A stretch of DNA of 64,000 nucleotides from Nonomuraea guangzhouensis (GCF_019396345.1 NZ_JAHKRM010000010.1:124001-188000); one strand, 5' to 3'. Positions 19,398 through 28,029 are shown, counted from the first letter of the stretch. Numbers and translations: made by a program. Notes: generated from the sequence alone by a model not told the origin.

Positions 19398-19465
19398 GCA
19401 GACGAGGTCGTCTCCTGCGGCGACAGCACCCCCCAGCCCTGCCGACGCGGAACGACCTCGTCTGC
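19398..19465. other. Long extended hairpin in the divergent intergenic region (330-bp gap 19280-19609)
   Basis: Perfect 14-bp arms GCAGACGAGGTCGT and ACGACCTCGTCTGC are 40 nt apart. Inside them a second stem (minus strand GCGTCGGCAG with CTGTCGCCGC, one mismatch and one wobble) closes a 12-nt G-rich loop. It stands between the divergent DUF457 and padR genes, so it is not an end-of-gene terminator for either. In the DUF457 transcript it would be a 5' leader structure. Apart from this hairpin, the padR promoter and a small inverted repeat at 19524-19540, the gap holds nothing I can identify. Confidence 0.5.
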
Positions 19466-19523
19466 TCTGAACAACGGCGCTCTCCCGTCTCGTGTTCCCG
19501 GATTCCGCAACTTTTTCGTGATG

Positions 19524-19540
19524 TGTCTCACTCTGGGACA
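19524..19540. promoter_or_regulatory. Imperfect inverted repeat upstream of padR
   Basis: TGTCTCA-CTC-TGGGACA pairs at six of seven positions, 70-86 bp upstream of the padR start. A separate GATATATC palindrome lies at 19564-19571, closer to the gene. Either may be an operator; there is no further support. Confidence 0.3.
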
Positions 19541-19609
19541 CCGCTTGCGAACGACATATTGGCGATATATCTTTGAAGCATCGAGAACATACGTTAGAAG
19601 GAGATTCAC

Positions 19610-20335
19610 ATGACTTCCGCACAAGCAGCAGGCAGATCGTGGCCCGAGCCGCGCGAGTTCAGGCGTGCCGCCCGCGAGGCGCTCAAGGCCGTGGCCGAGG
19701 CGTGGGAACAGGGCGGACACCATCACCACCACCGCGGCGGCCCGCACGAAGAGCGGCAGCGCGGCCGGGGGCGCGGCTTCCCGCCCGAGTTCGGGCGCGG
19801 CCCCTGGGGTCCGTGGGGCCCCGGCGGACCTGGAATGTTCGGGCACCGCGGCGGCTGGGGCGGCCGGGGGGGCAGGAAGGCCAAGCGGGGCGACGTACGC
19901 GCCGCGATCCTGGCACTCCTGTCCGAGGAGCCGCGTAACGGCTACCAGATCATCCAGGAGATCGCCGAGCGCAGCGAAGGCGGCTGGAAGCCCAGCCCCG
20001 GCGCCGTCTACCCGGCGCTCCAGCAGCTCACCGACGAGGGACTGGTCGTCGCCGAGGAGAACGAGGGCCGCAAGACCTTCCGCCTCACCGACACCGGCCT
20101 CGCCTACATCGAGGCGCACGCCGACGAGATCCGCGCGCCGTGGGACGAGATGCGTCCCGACATCGACGACAACACGGCGGACCTCTGGGACATCTCCCGC
20201 CAGTCGGCATTCGCGATGATGCAGGTTTTGCAGACCGGGAGCGACGCACAAATCCGCGAAGCGCGTAAGACTCTGGTAGAGACCCGGCGCAAGCTCTACC
20301 AGATTCTGGCCGACGGCGACCCGGGCGAGGAGTAA
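19610..20335 (+). CDS. PadR-family transcriptional regulator with a His/Gly-rich N-terminal extension
   Basis: A 241-residue regulator. The winged-helix PadR domain lies at residues about 90-170 (RAAILALLSEEPRNGYQIIQEI, then PGAVYPALQQLTDEGLV), followed by a helical C-terminal dimerisation region. The first 88 residues are an unusual extension with five consecutive His, then many Gly, Trp, Arg and Pro. Such tails occur in actinobacterial PadR proteins and could bind metal or nucleic acid, which is inference. AAGGAGA precedes the ATG. It appears to be co-transcribed with the DUF1707 gene 54 bp downstream, a frequent pairing in actinomycetes. The regulated genes are not evident beyond this. Confidence 0.88.
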   Translation: MTSAQAAGRSWPEPREFRRAAREALKAVAEAWEQGGHHHHHRGGPHEERQRGRGRGFPPEFGRGPWGPWGPGGPGMFGHRGGWGGRGGRKAKRGDVRAAILALLSEEPRNGYQIIQEIAERSEGGWKPSPGAVYPALQQLTDEGLVVAEENEGRKTFRLTDTGLAYIEAHADEIRAPWDEMRPDIDDNTADLWDISRQSAFAMMQVLQTGSDAQIREARKTLVETRRKLYQILADGDPGEE

Positions 20336-20389
20336 CGCATGACCGGCGCCACACTGGAAGGCCGGTTCGGGGAGAGCGAGGAACCAGTC

Positions 20390-20875
20390 ATGGACCCCAA
20401 CGATCTCCGCATCGGCGACGCCGAGCGCGAACAGACGATGGCCGACCTGCGCGAGCACTTCGCGCAGGGACGCCTTGACCGCGAGGAGCTGGACCAGCGC
20501 CTCGACCGGACACTGGGCGCGCGCACCGCCCGCGACCTCGCACAGATCACCGCCGACCTCCCCGGCCAGCGGCGGGAGTACGACTACCGCGAGCCGCAGG
20601 GCGGCTTCCCGCCCGAGGCGTTCGACAAGGACGCCTGGCGGGCGGCGATGAAGGCGCACCGGCACCAGATGCACGCGATGCGTCACGCGCAGCGCGACAT
20701 GCGCCGGGGGTGGGGACGGCCGCACCGCGGGCCGGGGCCGTTCCTGCCGATTCTGTTCGGGTTGCTGTTCGTGGGGCTCCTGTTCGGCGGGTTCGGCATC
20801 GTGAAGGTGCTGTTCTTCGTGTGGATCGGGGCGATGGTCTTCGGCATGATCCACCGGCACTCGCACCGCCGCTGA
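20390..20875 (+). CDS. DUF1707 (SHOCT-like) membrane protein
   Basis: A 161-residue protein. The N-terminal DUF1707 domain begins at the start codon (MDPNDLRIGDAEREQTM...LREHFAQGRLD, then EELDQRLDRTLGARTARDL), a short helical module found at the N-terminus of many actinobacterial membrane proteins. A basic His/Arg-rich linker leads to one long hydrophobic segment near the C-terminus (FLPILFGLLFVGLLFGG and on) that would span the membrane once or as a hairpin. The ATG at 20390 is chosen because the domain begins there and AGGAA lies seven bases upstream; the frame opens 17 codons earlier. It follows padR in the same direction. Its function is unknown. Confidence 0.8.
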   Translation: MDPNDLRIGDAEREQTMADLREHFAQGRLDREELDQRLDRTLGARTARDLAQITADLPGQRREYDYREPQGGFPPEAFDKDAWRAAMKAHRHQMHAMRHAQRDMRRGWGRPHRGPGPFLPILFGLLFVGLLFGGFGIVKVLFFVWIGAMVFGMIHRHSHRR

Positions 20876-20956
20876 CCCCCTAAGCCCGATTTATGGGCAT
20901 ATATAGGTCCGATCGCCGCCGTCGGTCGGGGGCCGACGGTCGGCAGAATTCGGGCC

Positions 20957-21841
20957 ATGTTTCAGCACCCGAACGGCCGTCATCACGAGATCCGCGGCCA
21001 CCGCCTCTGGGTGGAGCAGGACGGTGCGGGTCACCCGGTCGTGCTGCTGGCCGGGCTCGGCCCGGCCGGCTCGCACGTGGTCTTCCATCCGCACTTCGAC
21101 GCGCTGGCCGCGGACCATCGGGTGATCTACGTCGACCTGCACGGTCGTGGCCGTTCCGACCGCCCGGCCGACCTGGGCGAGGTCACCTTCGCGGGCGACG
21201 TGGCCGACATGGCCGCCCTGCTCGCCGAGCTCGGTCCCGCGCACCTGTACGGCTTCTCCTACGGCGGCCTGATCGCCCAGGCCATCGCCCTGGACCACCC
21301 GCACCTGGTCACGACCCTCACCCTGGCCAACTCCCTGCACAGCCCGGAGATGTGGCAGCTCAACCACGCCAACATCAACCGCGAGCTGGCCACCCAGCTG
21401 CCCGAGACGTGGGAACGCATCCAGGCGCTGCGGCGCTCCGGCCTGCCTTCCACGTCCGAGCCCATGCGGGCGGAGTTCGCCACGGCGGCGCCGCTGATCA
21501 GGTTCTACGATCCCGCCAACGCCGCCCTCCTGGCCACGGAGCCGGGCGCGCGTAACGAGGAGCTTTATCCGCTTTTCTGTGGTTCTGACATCGATTTCGT
21601 GATCGGTGGTCAGGTGCCGGTCATTCCGGACTTCCGGCCGCGGCTGAAGGAGATCGCCGTCCCGCTGATGGTGCTGGCCGGGCGGTACGACCGGGCCCTG
21701 TATCCGGCGCTGCAGCTCGACTTCCAGCGGTTCGCTCCGCAGGCGCGCTTCGAGATGCTGGAGCGCAGCGGCTCCTTCGGCCACGTCGAGGAGCCTGGGA
21801 CCGTGCTGGATCTGCTGCGCGACTTCTGGCGGTCGGCATGA
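20957..21841 (+). CDS. Alpha/beta-fold hydrolase
   Basis: A 294-residue cytoplasmic alpha/beta hydrolase. The oxyanion region VVLLAGLGPAG is near residue 28, the nucleophile elbow GFSYGG (Ser) near 98, the acid Asp in LAGRYDRALYP near 242 and the His in SFGHVEEPG near 276, so the triad appears intact. Such enzymes include lactonases, epoxide hydrolases and proline iminopeptidases; the substrate is not predictable. It overlaps the MFS gene by 4 bp (ATGA), implying a joint role, for example processing and export of the same compound. Confidence 0.87.
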   Translation: MFQHPNGRHHEIRGHRLWVEQDGAGHPVVLLAGLGPAGSHVVFHPHFDALAADHRVIYVDLHGRGRSDRPADLGEVTFAGDVADMAALLAELGPAHLYGFSYGGLIAQAIALDHPHLVTTLTLANSLHSPEMWQLNHANINRELATQLPETWERIQALRRSGLPSTSEPMRAEFATAAPLIRFYDPANAALLATEPGARNEELYPLFCGSDIDFVIGGQVPVIPDFRPRLKEIAVPLMVLAGRYDRALYPALQLDFQRFAPQARFEMLERSGSFGHVEEPGTVLDLLRDFWRSA

Positions 21842-23124
21842 GCGTCGTGACCCCCGGCGCCACGACTTCGCCGCCGCCGCCTCCGGAGCGGTCGGCCGGG
21901 CGGGACTTCGGGCTGCTGTGGGCGGGGCAGTCGCTGTCGCTGTTCGGCGACCAGTTCATGACCCTGGCGTTGCCGCTGCTGGCGGTGACCGTCCTGGGCG
22001 CTTCCCCGGCGCAGGCCGCGTTGCTGCCGTTCGCGCTGTTCGTACCGTTCCTGCCCCTGGGCCTGCCCGCCGGGGCCATCGTCGATCGGCTGCCCCGTCG
22101 TACCGTCATGCTGGTCTGTGACGGGGTGCAGGTGCTGGCGTTCGGCGCGATCTGGGTGCTGGCCGCCGCCGGTGGGCTGACATTCCCGCTGTTGTTCGCG
22201 CTGATCCTGGTGAGCGGGTGCGCGGTGGTGTTCTTCCAGGTCGCGTACACCTCCTACCTGCCCAGCCTGTACGACGAGGCGGACGCGCTGCATCGCGGCA
22301 ACACGCGGCTGGCCTTGTCGGAGTCGGCCGCCAAGGCGCTGGGTCCGATGGCGGCCGGGCCGGTCATCGCGGCGCTCGGGCTGGTCGGCGCGATCGCGGC
22401 CAACATGGCCACCTTCGCCGCGTCACTCGCTTCTCTGGCGTTGATCCGCCACCGAGAGCCCGGCTCGGCTGCTTCGGGCGTCGCCCGTGAGCCCGGCTGG
22501 ATGCGGCGCGACATCGCCGAGGGTCTGCGGTTCGCGCTCCGGCATCCGATGCTCCGTCCCGTCCTGGTGTGCGGCACGACGTACGTCCTGTTCCTGTCCA
22601 TGGTCGAGACGAGCCTGGTGCTCTACTGCCGCAACGTCCTCGGCCTGTCCCCCGGCTGGATCGGCGTGGTGATCGGCGCCGCCGCGGCGGGCTACCCGAT
22701 CGGCAACCTACTGTCGGCCCGGCTGATCCGCCGCCTCGGCTCGCCGCGCACGCTCGTCCTGGCCGCCTCAGTGTCCGTCCTGGGCATCGTCGCCATGCCC
22801 GCGCTCGGCTCCCTCGGCGGCCCGACCGGCGCGATCGGGCTGGTCGCGGGCAGCATCATCCACTGCGTCGGCGAGGGCGCCTTCAGCCCCACCTCCCTCA
22901 CGATGCGCCAGGTCCTCACCCCGGCGGCCCTGCTGGGCCGGGTCGGGTCGGTGCAACGGTTCCTGCTGTGGGGCGCCATCGCGCTCGGCAGCCTGCTGGC
23001 CGCCGGGGCGACCGCTCTGGGCGGGCTCGCCATGGCGGTGTGGATCGGCGCGCTGGGCACCGTACTGTGCCTGCCCGCCCTGCTCCAGCGCGGCATCCGG
23101 GCGGAGATGACGTCTCGAGCGTGA
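21838..23124 (+). CDS. MFS efflux transporter (MFS_3, macrolide-efflux type)
   Basis: A 428-residue major facilitator with about 12 transmembrane segments. FGLLWAGQSLSLFGDQFMTLALPLL is the typical opening of the MFS_3 (MefA/DHA3) group, here interrupted by its usual turn, and the loop motif GAIVDRLPRRTVML corresponds to the family's RxxRR between helices 2 and 3. It should expel a hydrophobic or drug-like compound by proton exchange. It is translationally coupled to the hydrolase upstream and converges on the two-component regulator gene. Confidence 0.87.
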   Translation: MSVVTPGATTSPPPPPERSAGRDFGLLWAGQSLSLFGDQFMTLALPLLAVTVLGASPAQAALLPFALFVPFLPLGLPAGAIVDRLPRRTVMLVCDGVQVLAFGAIWVLAAAGGLTFPLLFALILVSGCAVVFFQVAYTSYLPSLYDEADALHRGNTRLALSESAAKALGPMAAGPVIAALGLVGAIAANMATFAASLASLALIRHREPGSAASGVAREPGWMRRDIAEGLRFALRHPMLRPVLVCGTTYVLFLSMVETSLVLYCRNVLGLSPGWIGVVIGAAAAGYPIGNLLSARLIRRLGSPRTLVLAASVSVLGIVAMPALGSLGGPTGAIGLVAGSIIHCVGEGAFSPTSLTMRQVLTPAALLGRVGSVQRFLLWGAIALGSLLAAGATALGGLAMAVWIGALGTVLCLPALLQRGIRAEMTSRA

Positions 23125-23129
23125 CCGCG

Positions 23130-23762
23130 TCACGGGGTCGCGTCGCGGACCAGCAGGGCCGCCTGCACCCGATTCGCGCACTGGAGTTTGGTGAACATGC
23201 GGCTCACGTACGTCTTGACGGTCGCCTCGCTCATGTGGACCCGCCTGCCGACCTCGGCGTTGGACAACCCTTCGGCCACCAGGGCGAGAATGTCCGACTC
23301 GCGGGCCGACAGGACGGCCAGTCGCCGGACGGCTTCGCGCCGGCGCTCGTCCTCGCCGGGCGGGACCATACCGATCACCTGGCGGGTCACCGCCGGTGAC
23401 AGGTACGCCTCCCCGGCGTGGACAGCGCGCACCGCGCCGATCAACTCCTCCGGCGTGCAGTTCTTCAGGAGGAAGCCGGAAACACCCCGTTGAAGCGCAG
23501 TTCGTACGTTGTCGTCGTCGCCGAAGGCCGTGAGCATCACCACACACGGCCCGTCCAGTTGCGCGGCGGCGGCCAGGCCGTCCAGCACCGGCATGGTGAT
23601 GTCGAGGAGGGCCACGTCGATGCGGTGGCGGCGGGCGAGTTCCACGGCCTCGCGCCCGTTGCGCGCGCTGGCCACGACCTCGATGTCGGCGGCCGACTCC
23701 AGTACGGTCCTGATGCCCGTGGTGATGAGCGGCTCGTCATCGGCGATCAGCACCCTGATCAC
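23130..23762 (-). CDS. NarL/LuxR-family response regulator
   Basis: A 210-residue two-component response regulator. The receiver domain (residues 1-120) has the acidic pocket ADDE near residue 8, phospho-acceptor Asp in ALLDITMPV near 54 and Lys in FLLKNCTP near 104. The C-terminal LuxR helix-turn-helix is at residues about 145-205 (ALVAEGLSNAEVGRRVHMSEATVKTYVSRM). It overlaps the kinase gene by four bases and should be phosphorylated by it. The targets are unknown; the adjacent convergent MFS gene is one candidate. Confidence 0.93.
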   Translation of the reverse strand: MIRVLIADDEPLITTGIRTVLESAADIEVVASARNGREAVELARRHRIDVALLDITMPVLDGLAAAAQLDGPCVVMLTAFGDDDNVRTALQRGVSGFLLKNCTPEELIGAVRAVHAGEAYLSPAVTRQVIGMVPPGEDERRREAVRRLAVLSARESDILALVAEGLSNAEVGRRVHMSEATVKTYVSRMFTKLQCANRVQAALLVRDATP

Positions 23763-24967
23763 GCGACGACCTCCAGAGCGAGAGGCAGCATCGCGACCAG
23801 CCGGAACGTGTTCGGCTCGTCGTGGACCCGCAGCAGCCCACCGGCCAGGCGCACGCGTTCCGCCAGCCCGGTGAGCCCGGTGCCGCCCGTGGGACCGGTG
23901 CCGCCCGTGGGACCGGTGCCGCCCGTGGGACCGGTGCCGCCCGTGGGACCGGTGCCGCCCGTGGGACCGGTGCTGTCTGTGGGGCCGGTGCTGTCTGTGG
24001 GGCCGGTGCTGTCTGTGAAGGCTGTTTCGGCGGGACCGCGCGCCGCGCTGGCGACGCCGAGCAGGAGGGCGTCGAGCTGCCAGTCGAGCGAGACGGTGAC
24101 CGGCGAGCCGGGGGCGTGCTTGGTGGCGTTGGTCAGTCCCTCCTGGACGACCCGGTAGGCAGCGTGGCCGGCATCCGCGCCCCCGAGCGGGGCGGCCCGG
24201 CCGGAGCGTTCGAGCCGCACGGCCACACCGGCCCGCCGGAACTCCGTGACCAGCGCGTCGATCCCCTCCAGCCCGGGCAAGTCATCGCGACTCAGCCCGG
24301 ATGAGTCGTCGCGACGCAGGCGGCCCACCGCCACATGCAGCTCGTCCATGGCCGCCCGCGCGGCGCCCGCGAGGTCGCGTACCACCTGCCGTTGGTCCGG
24401 TGGCAGCGAGGCGACCTCCAGCGCCGCCGCCTGTACCGACACCAGGCTGAGCGCCTGGCCCAGGGAGTCGTGCATGTCCCGCGCGATGCGCAGCCGCTCG
24501 CGCAGGCGCTCCCGTTCGGCGACGAGCTCGCGCTCGCGGCGCAGGTACTCGTCCTGCCGGGTCAGGTAGCGGCCGGCCACCACGGGCAGGACCACCAGCA
24601 CCACGGCCCGGGCCAGGACGAGCCACGGCTCGGGCGGCATCGCGGCACGGTTCGGGATCATGATCAGCAGTCCGACGTAGGCGACGGTCGCACCGATCGG
24701 CAGGACCATGTCCCGGCGCGACAGCATGCGGCGCCCGGCCTGGTAGCTCGTACAGACCAGCAAGGCCAGTGACGCGCCGGACACCACCGCCATCGAGACC
24801 GCCACCACGAACACCACGAACGGCATCCGGACACTCAGCACCAGGACGAGCGCCGTCAGCACCGCGTACGCGGCGAGCCCCCAGCCGGTCGTCCCGTCCA
24901 GCCACAGCAGCGTCGCATCGGCGATCACCACAACGGTCCCGACAGCAAATCTGGACATACGCGTCAC
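23759..24967 (-). CDS. Sensor histidine kinase (HisKA_3) with a repeat insertion in the ATP lid
   Basis: A 402-residue membrane kinase. Four or five hydrophobic segments (residues about 8-130) form the sensor, a coiled coil follows (YLRREREL...ERLRERLRI), then the HisKA_3 phospho-His motif in ARDMHDSLGQALSL near residue 165, and a C-terminal ATPase domain whose N-box is VVQEGLTNATKHAPG near 277. The expected D-x-G box and lid are replaced by eight near-identical 6-residue repeats (T-G-P-T-G/D-G/S) at residues about 316-363, encoded by 18-bp tandem DNA repeats; G2-like GLTGLAERVRLAGG follows. Whether the enzyme is active is uncertain. A GTG at 24967 or an ATG at 24958 could be the start. Confidence 0.88.
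   Translation of the reverse strand: MTRMSRFAVGTVVVIADATLLWLDGTTGWGLAAYAVLTALVLVLSVRMPFVVFVVAVSMAVVSGASLALLVCTSYQAGRRMLSRRDMVLPIGATVAYVGLLIMIPNRAAMPPEPWLVLARAVVLVVLPVVAGRYLTRQDEYLRRERELVAERERLRERLRIARDMHDSLGQALSLVSVQAAALEVASLPPDQRQVVRDLAGAARAAMDELHVAVGRLRRDDSSGLSRDDLPGLEGIDALVTEFRRAGVAVRLERSGRAAPLGGADAGHAAYRVVQEGLTNATKHAPGSPVTVSLDWQLDALLLGVASAARGPAETAFTDSTGPTDSTGPTDSTGPTGGTGPTGGTGPTGGTGPTGGTGPTGGTGLTGLAERVRLAGGLLRVHDEPNTFRLVAMLPLALEVVA
23877..24020. repeat. 18-bp minisatellite inside the histidine kinase gene
   Basis: Eight tandem units of 18 bp: five identical units beginning CCGGTGCCG, then three of a second type beginning CCGGTGCTG, the last ending differently. The period is a multiple of three, so copy-number change keeps the reading frame. 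Confidence 0.92.
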
Positions 24968-25059
24968 TTTACTGACGCCTCAACTCGCCAACCTTCGTGT
25001 ACACGATCGACGACTTTCGCCGACAGACCGTGTGAGGGGCGCGATCCTAGCGTGGAGGC

Positions 25060-26424
25060 ATGATCCAAACTCTCCTGGCGCTGGCCGTCGTGGCTCCGTC
25101 CCTTCCGGCCCAGGCGCCGCAGACCCTCCAGTGGCAGCCGTGTCCGGGGGCGGGGACGTCCGAGATGGTGTGCGCGGACCTTCCTGTCGCCCTATCGAAG
25201 CAGAGCAATAGGAAGATCACCCTGAAAGTGGCCCGCCTCCCGGCCACCGGCACCAAGCGTGGGTCAGTACTGATCAACTTCGGCGGTCCGCAGGGTGACC
25301 AGATCGCGATCATGCGCTCCCGACCGGAGATCTTCACCAAGCTCCGCGAGTCGATGGACATCGTCACCTGGGACCCGCGCGGCTACCCCGGGCTCAGCAC
25401 CCCGGTGCTCCAGTGTGACTGGAGCGTGCTGCGTACCCCGCCGTTCCCTGATGACCAGACCGGGTTCGAGCGTCTGATGGCGGAGAACCGCGCCAGGGCC
25501 ACCAAGTGCCGGGACACCGCCCCCGAGCTGTTCGACCACATGGACTCCGCCAGTGACGCCCGCGACGCCGAAGCCATCCGAGTGGCGCTCGGCGAGGACC
25601 GGATGAACTTCATCGGCACCTCCTACGGAGGCACGATCGCGCAGGCGTACGCCAGGCTGTTCCCGAGCAAGGTACGCACGCTGTACGTCGACGGCACCGG
25701 CGATCACAGCGCCCGTGACTGGGATCGGGAGCTCGACGCCATCGCCCGCGACAACGAGCGCCTCATGAAGCGGTTCCTCGACTGGGCGGAGCCCGGCATG
25801 GAGGGCCGCTGGCAGGCGCTGGTCGCCAAGGCGGACAAGGAGCCGATCCCCGCTCCCCAGGTGAACGCCCTCTATGACGGGACACAGTTGCAGGCCCTCA
25901 TGTTCCAGAAGGTCAAGAGGGGCCCCGACCAGTGGGACGCGGTCGCGGCGGCCATCAAGGCCGCCGAGGGCGGTGACGCCTCCGCGTTCGCCGCTTCGAG
26001 CCGCTACCCGTACCCCGGATTGCAGGGCGGCGGTGTCAAGGAATGTCTCGACTTCCCGAGACCCGCCACCCAGGCGCAGCTGGCGAGCACGGTCAAGCGG
26101 CTGCGCAAGATCGCCCCCAACACCGGCGCCGCGTTCCCGCTGGCGTGGCACGCGCCGATCACCTGCGCCGGCTGGCCGGCCGCGGTCGCCAACCCGCCGA
26201 AGCCGATGCCCAAGAAGCTGCCGCCGGTGCTGGGAGCGGGCACCTGGCTGGACTTCGCGGCCACGAAACGGGTGGTGGACCAGGTCCCCGGCAGCCGGAT
26301 GATCACCTTCGACGGCCCCGGGCACAACCTCTTCGCGGCGATGGCCAACCCGTGCGTCATCGACCATGTCAGCCGGTACGTCATCACCCGCGAGCTGCCA
26401 CCGCGCGGGGTGAAGTGCCCCTGA
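25060..26424 (+). CDS. Secreted tripeptidyl aminopeptidase-like alpha/beta hydrolase
   Basis: A 454-residue exported hydrolase related to SlpD/SlpE and Tap of Streptomyces. A short signal peptide (MIQTLLALAVVAPSLPAQA) is followed by a prolyl-oligopeptidase-like alpha/beta fold: oxyanion segment LINFGGPQG near residue 70, DPRGYPGLS near 106, nucleophile GTSYGGTIAQAYA near 188 and the C-terminal His in FDGPGHNLF near 425, with the TAP-like C-terminal domain carrying paired cysteines. Unlike many relatives there is no lipobox, so it is probably released. It would remove short peptides from the N-terminus of proteins outside the cell. It is divergent from the two-component genes. Confidence 0.87.
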   Translation: MIQTLLALAVVAPSLPAQAPQTLQWQPCPGAGTSEMVCADLPVALSKQSNRKITLKVARLPATGTKRGSVLINFGGPQGDQIAIMRSRPEIFTKLRESMDIVTWDPRGYPGLSTPVLQCDWSVLRTPPFPDDQTGFERLMAENRARATKCRDTAPELFDHMDSASDARDAEAIRVALGEDRMNFIGTSYGGTIAQAYARLFPSKVRTLYVDGTGDHSARDWDRELDAIARDNERLMKRFLDWAEPGMEGRWQALVAKADKEPIPAPQVNALYDGTQLQALMFQKVKRGPDQWDAVAAAIKAAEGGDASAFAASSRYPYPGLQGGGVKECLDFPRPATQAQLASTVKRLRKIAPNTGAAFPLAWHAPITCAGWPAAVANPPKPMPKKLPPVLGAGTWLDFAATKRVVDQVPGSRMITFDGPGHNLFAAMANPCVIDHVSRYVITRELPPRGVKCP

Positions 26425-26495
26425 CAACAGTCTGTAAAGTTCCGCCACATCCCTTTATGGTGTCGATCATCACTGATCCTCCGGAAAGGTAACGC

Positions 26496-27626
26496 ATGCG
26501 GGTCGCCCACATCCTGTTCGCGGCGCTGACGGCGTCGGTCCTGCTCGCCCTCCCAGCCCACGCGGCCGACCGGCCCTCACGACTACCGACGGAGGTGTAC
26601 GGCGGAGCCTGGCCGGCCGGCCACGTCCAGGGGATCGCGATCGACCAGAGGAAGGGGTACATGTACTTCTCCTTCACCAACCTCCTGGTCAAGACCGACC
26701 TCGCCGGCAAGCCGATCGGCTCCGTCACCGGCTTCACCGGCCACCTGGGCGACCTGGACTTCAACAGCCGCGACGGTCGCGTCTACGGCTCGCTGGAGTA
26801 CAAGGCCGCCAAGTCGTTCTACATCGCCATCTTCGACGTGGACCGCATCACCAGCCTCGACATGAACGCCGAGACCTCCGACGTCGTGACCGCTGTTTAC
26901 CTCAAGGACGTGGTGGACGACTACAGCGCTGACATGAACGGCGACGGCGTCTTCGACGGCGACACCGCTGCTACTCAGGATCATCGTTATGGGTGTAGCG
27001 GCATCGACGGCGTGGCCTTCGGGCCCGCGTTCGGCAAGCGGGGCGGCGTTGACAAGCTGACGGTCGCGTACGGCATCTATGCCAATGCTGACCGGCAGGA
27101 CAACGACTATCAGGTCATCTTGCAGTACGACATCAGGCAGTGGCGCAAGTACGAGCGTCCGCTCACTCAGACCGCTCCGCACACGTCGGGGCCTGACAAG
27201 TCCGACGGCAAGTACTTTGTGCGGACCGGGAACACCACGTATGGGGTGCAGAACCTGGAGTATGACGGGTTCACTGGGAATTGGTTTATGGCTGCTTATA
27301 AGGGCATCAAGCCGACCTTCCCGAACTATTCGTTCTTCATGATCGACGGCTCCAAGCGTCCTGTTCAGGGGGCGATTGAGGGCCAGCCGCAGCCGGAGCA
27401 GGGGGCGACGCTGTCTCTTGTTCGGCGCGGTCTGCATGATGCCGCTACGGATGTGTGGGGGTGGGAGTTCGGGGGCCAGTACGGTCTGGTGTCGCTTGAT
27501 GATGGGCGCTACTACGTCTCCCAGCAGGGGACGGTCGTGGAGGACGGGGTGACCAAGCAGACAGCCCGCGCCCAGCTCCACCGTTGGACGGGGCAGACTC
27601 CGGCGCCGTTCGAGCGGGTCCAGTAG
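26496..27626 (+). CDS. Secreted protein of unknown function, probable beta-propeller
   Basis: A 376-residue exported protein with a clear signal peptide (MRVAHILFAALTASVLLALPAHA). The mature part contains repeated blade-like segments (GIAIDQRKGYMYFSF, GDLDFNSRDGRVYGSL, NLEYDGFTGNWFMAAY), which resemble SMP-30/quinoprotein-type beta-propellers, and a DMNGDGVFDGD motif that could bind calcium like an EF-loop. I do not recognise a named family. Codon use from about 26,980 onward has visibly more T-ending codons than the surrounding genes, which hints at recent acquisition or recombination of this part. Confidence 0.75.
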   Translation: MRVAHILFAALTASVLLALPAHAADRPSRLPTEVYGGAWPAGHVQGIAIDQRKGYMYFSFTNLLVKTDLAGKPIGSVTGFTGHLGDLDFNSRDGRVYGSLEYKAAKSFYIAIFDVDRITSLDMNAETSDVVTAVYLKDVVDDYSADMNGDGVFDGDTAATQDHRYGCSGIDGVAFGPAFGKRGGVDKLTVAYGIYANADRQDNDYQVILQYDIRQWRKYERPLTQTAPHTSGPDKSDGKYFVRTGNTTYGVQNLEYDGFTGNWFMAAYKGIKPTFPNYSFFMIDGSKRPVQGAIEGQPQPEQGATLSLVRRGLHDAATDVWGWEFGGQYGLVSLDDGRYYVSQQGTVVEDGVTKQTARAQLHRWTGQTPAPFERVQ

Positions 27627-27696
27627 TCGCGGGTCGGCCCTGTCGCCCTCCGACGTACAACCAGTCGTCTTTCGGCCACAGGGCCGCCTCGCCTCC

Positions 27697-28020
27697 TCAG
27701 CGGAGAAGGCCGAGCAGTAAGGCGTTCCACTGCGCGTTCGCCTGCCGGGCATTCCATCGGTCGCTTTCGTCGACGATCCGCTTGTCCGGCTCGTTTCGGG
27801 TGCGTCTGATAAATCGCTGGCCGCCCGCCTGGCACAGTTCGTAGAAGGGGCTGCTGCACTCGCAGGTCCACGCGACGACGCGCACGTCTCGGCCGTGGTC
27901 ACGCGGCGCGTTCCACGTCAGTCGCTCGGCATGCGACTGCGCGGGAGACGGGTGCGGGCTGATGCAGTGGGGCGGAAACCACGCTTGATCAATAGTCCAG
28001 GACACTCCGGTGCACCTCAT
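27697..28020 (-). CDS. Small conserved actinomycete protein of unknown function
   Basis: A 107-residue protein with no signal or membrane segment. The middle carries two Cys in WTCECSSPFYELCQAGG, plus a third Cys nearby, followed by a basic stretch (FIRRTRNEP) and a helical end; a small metal-binding or redox fold is possible but not shown. The ATG at 28020 has GAGGG five bases upstream. It starts 9 bp after the stop of the RsbW-like gene and is almost certainly in its operon. In related loci this position is often taken by DUF397 proteins; this one is different. Confidence 0.6.
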   Translation of the reverse strand: MRCTGVSWTIDQAWFPPHCISPHPSPAQSHAERLTWNAPRDHGRDVRVVAWTCECSSPFYELCQAGGQRFIRRTRNEPDKRIVDESDRWNARQANAQWNALLLGLLR

Positions 28021-28029
28021 TTCACGCCC

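Noticed and set aside
19280..19609. A riboswitch of the ydaO (c-di-AMP) or another known class around the long hairpin
   Set aside because: I could not find the conserved core sequences of any class I know; only the hairpin itself is supported.
20919..20939. CCGTCGG / CCGACGG hairpin before the hydrolase gene as terminator or leader element
   Set aside because: A 7-bp GC-only stem in a 70 percent GC genome is expected by chance.
27636..27685. Inverted repeat GGCCCTGT / ACAGGGCC as a terminator after the secreted propeller gene
   Set aside because: The loop is 34 nt and the stem only 8 bp; too weak to call.
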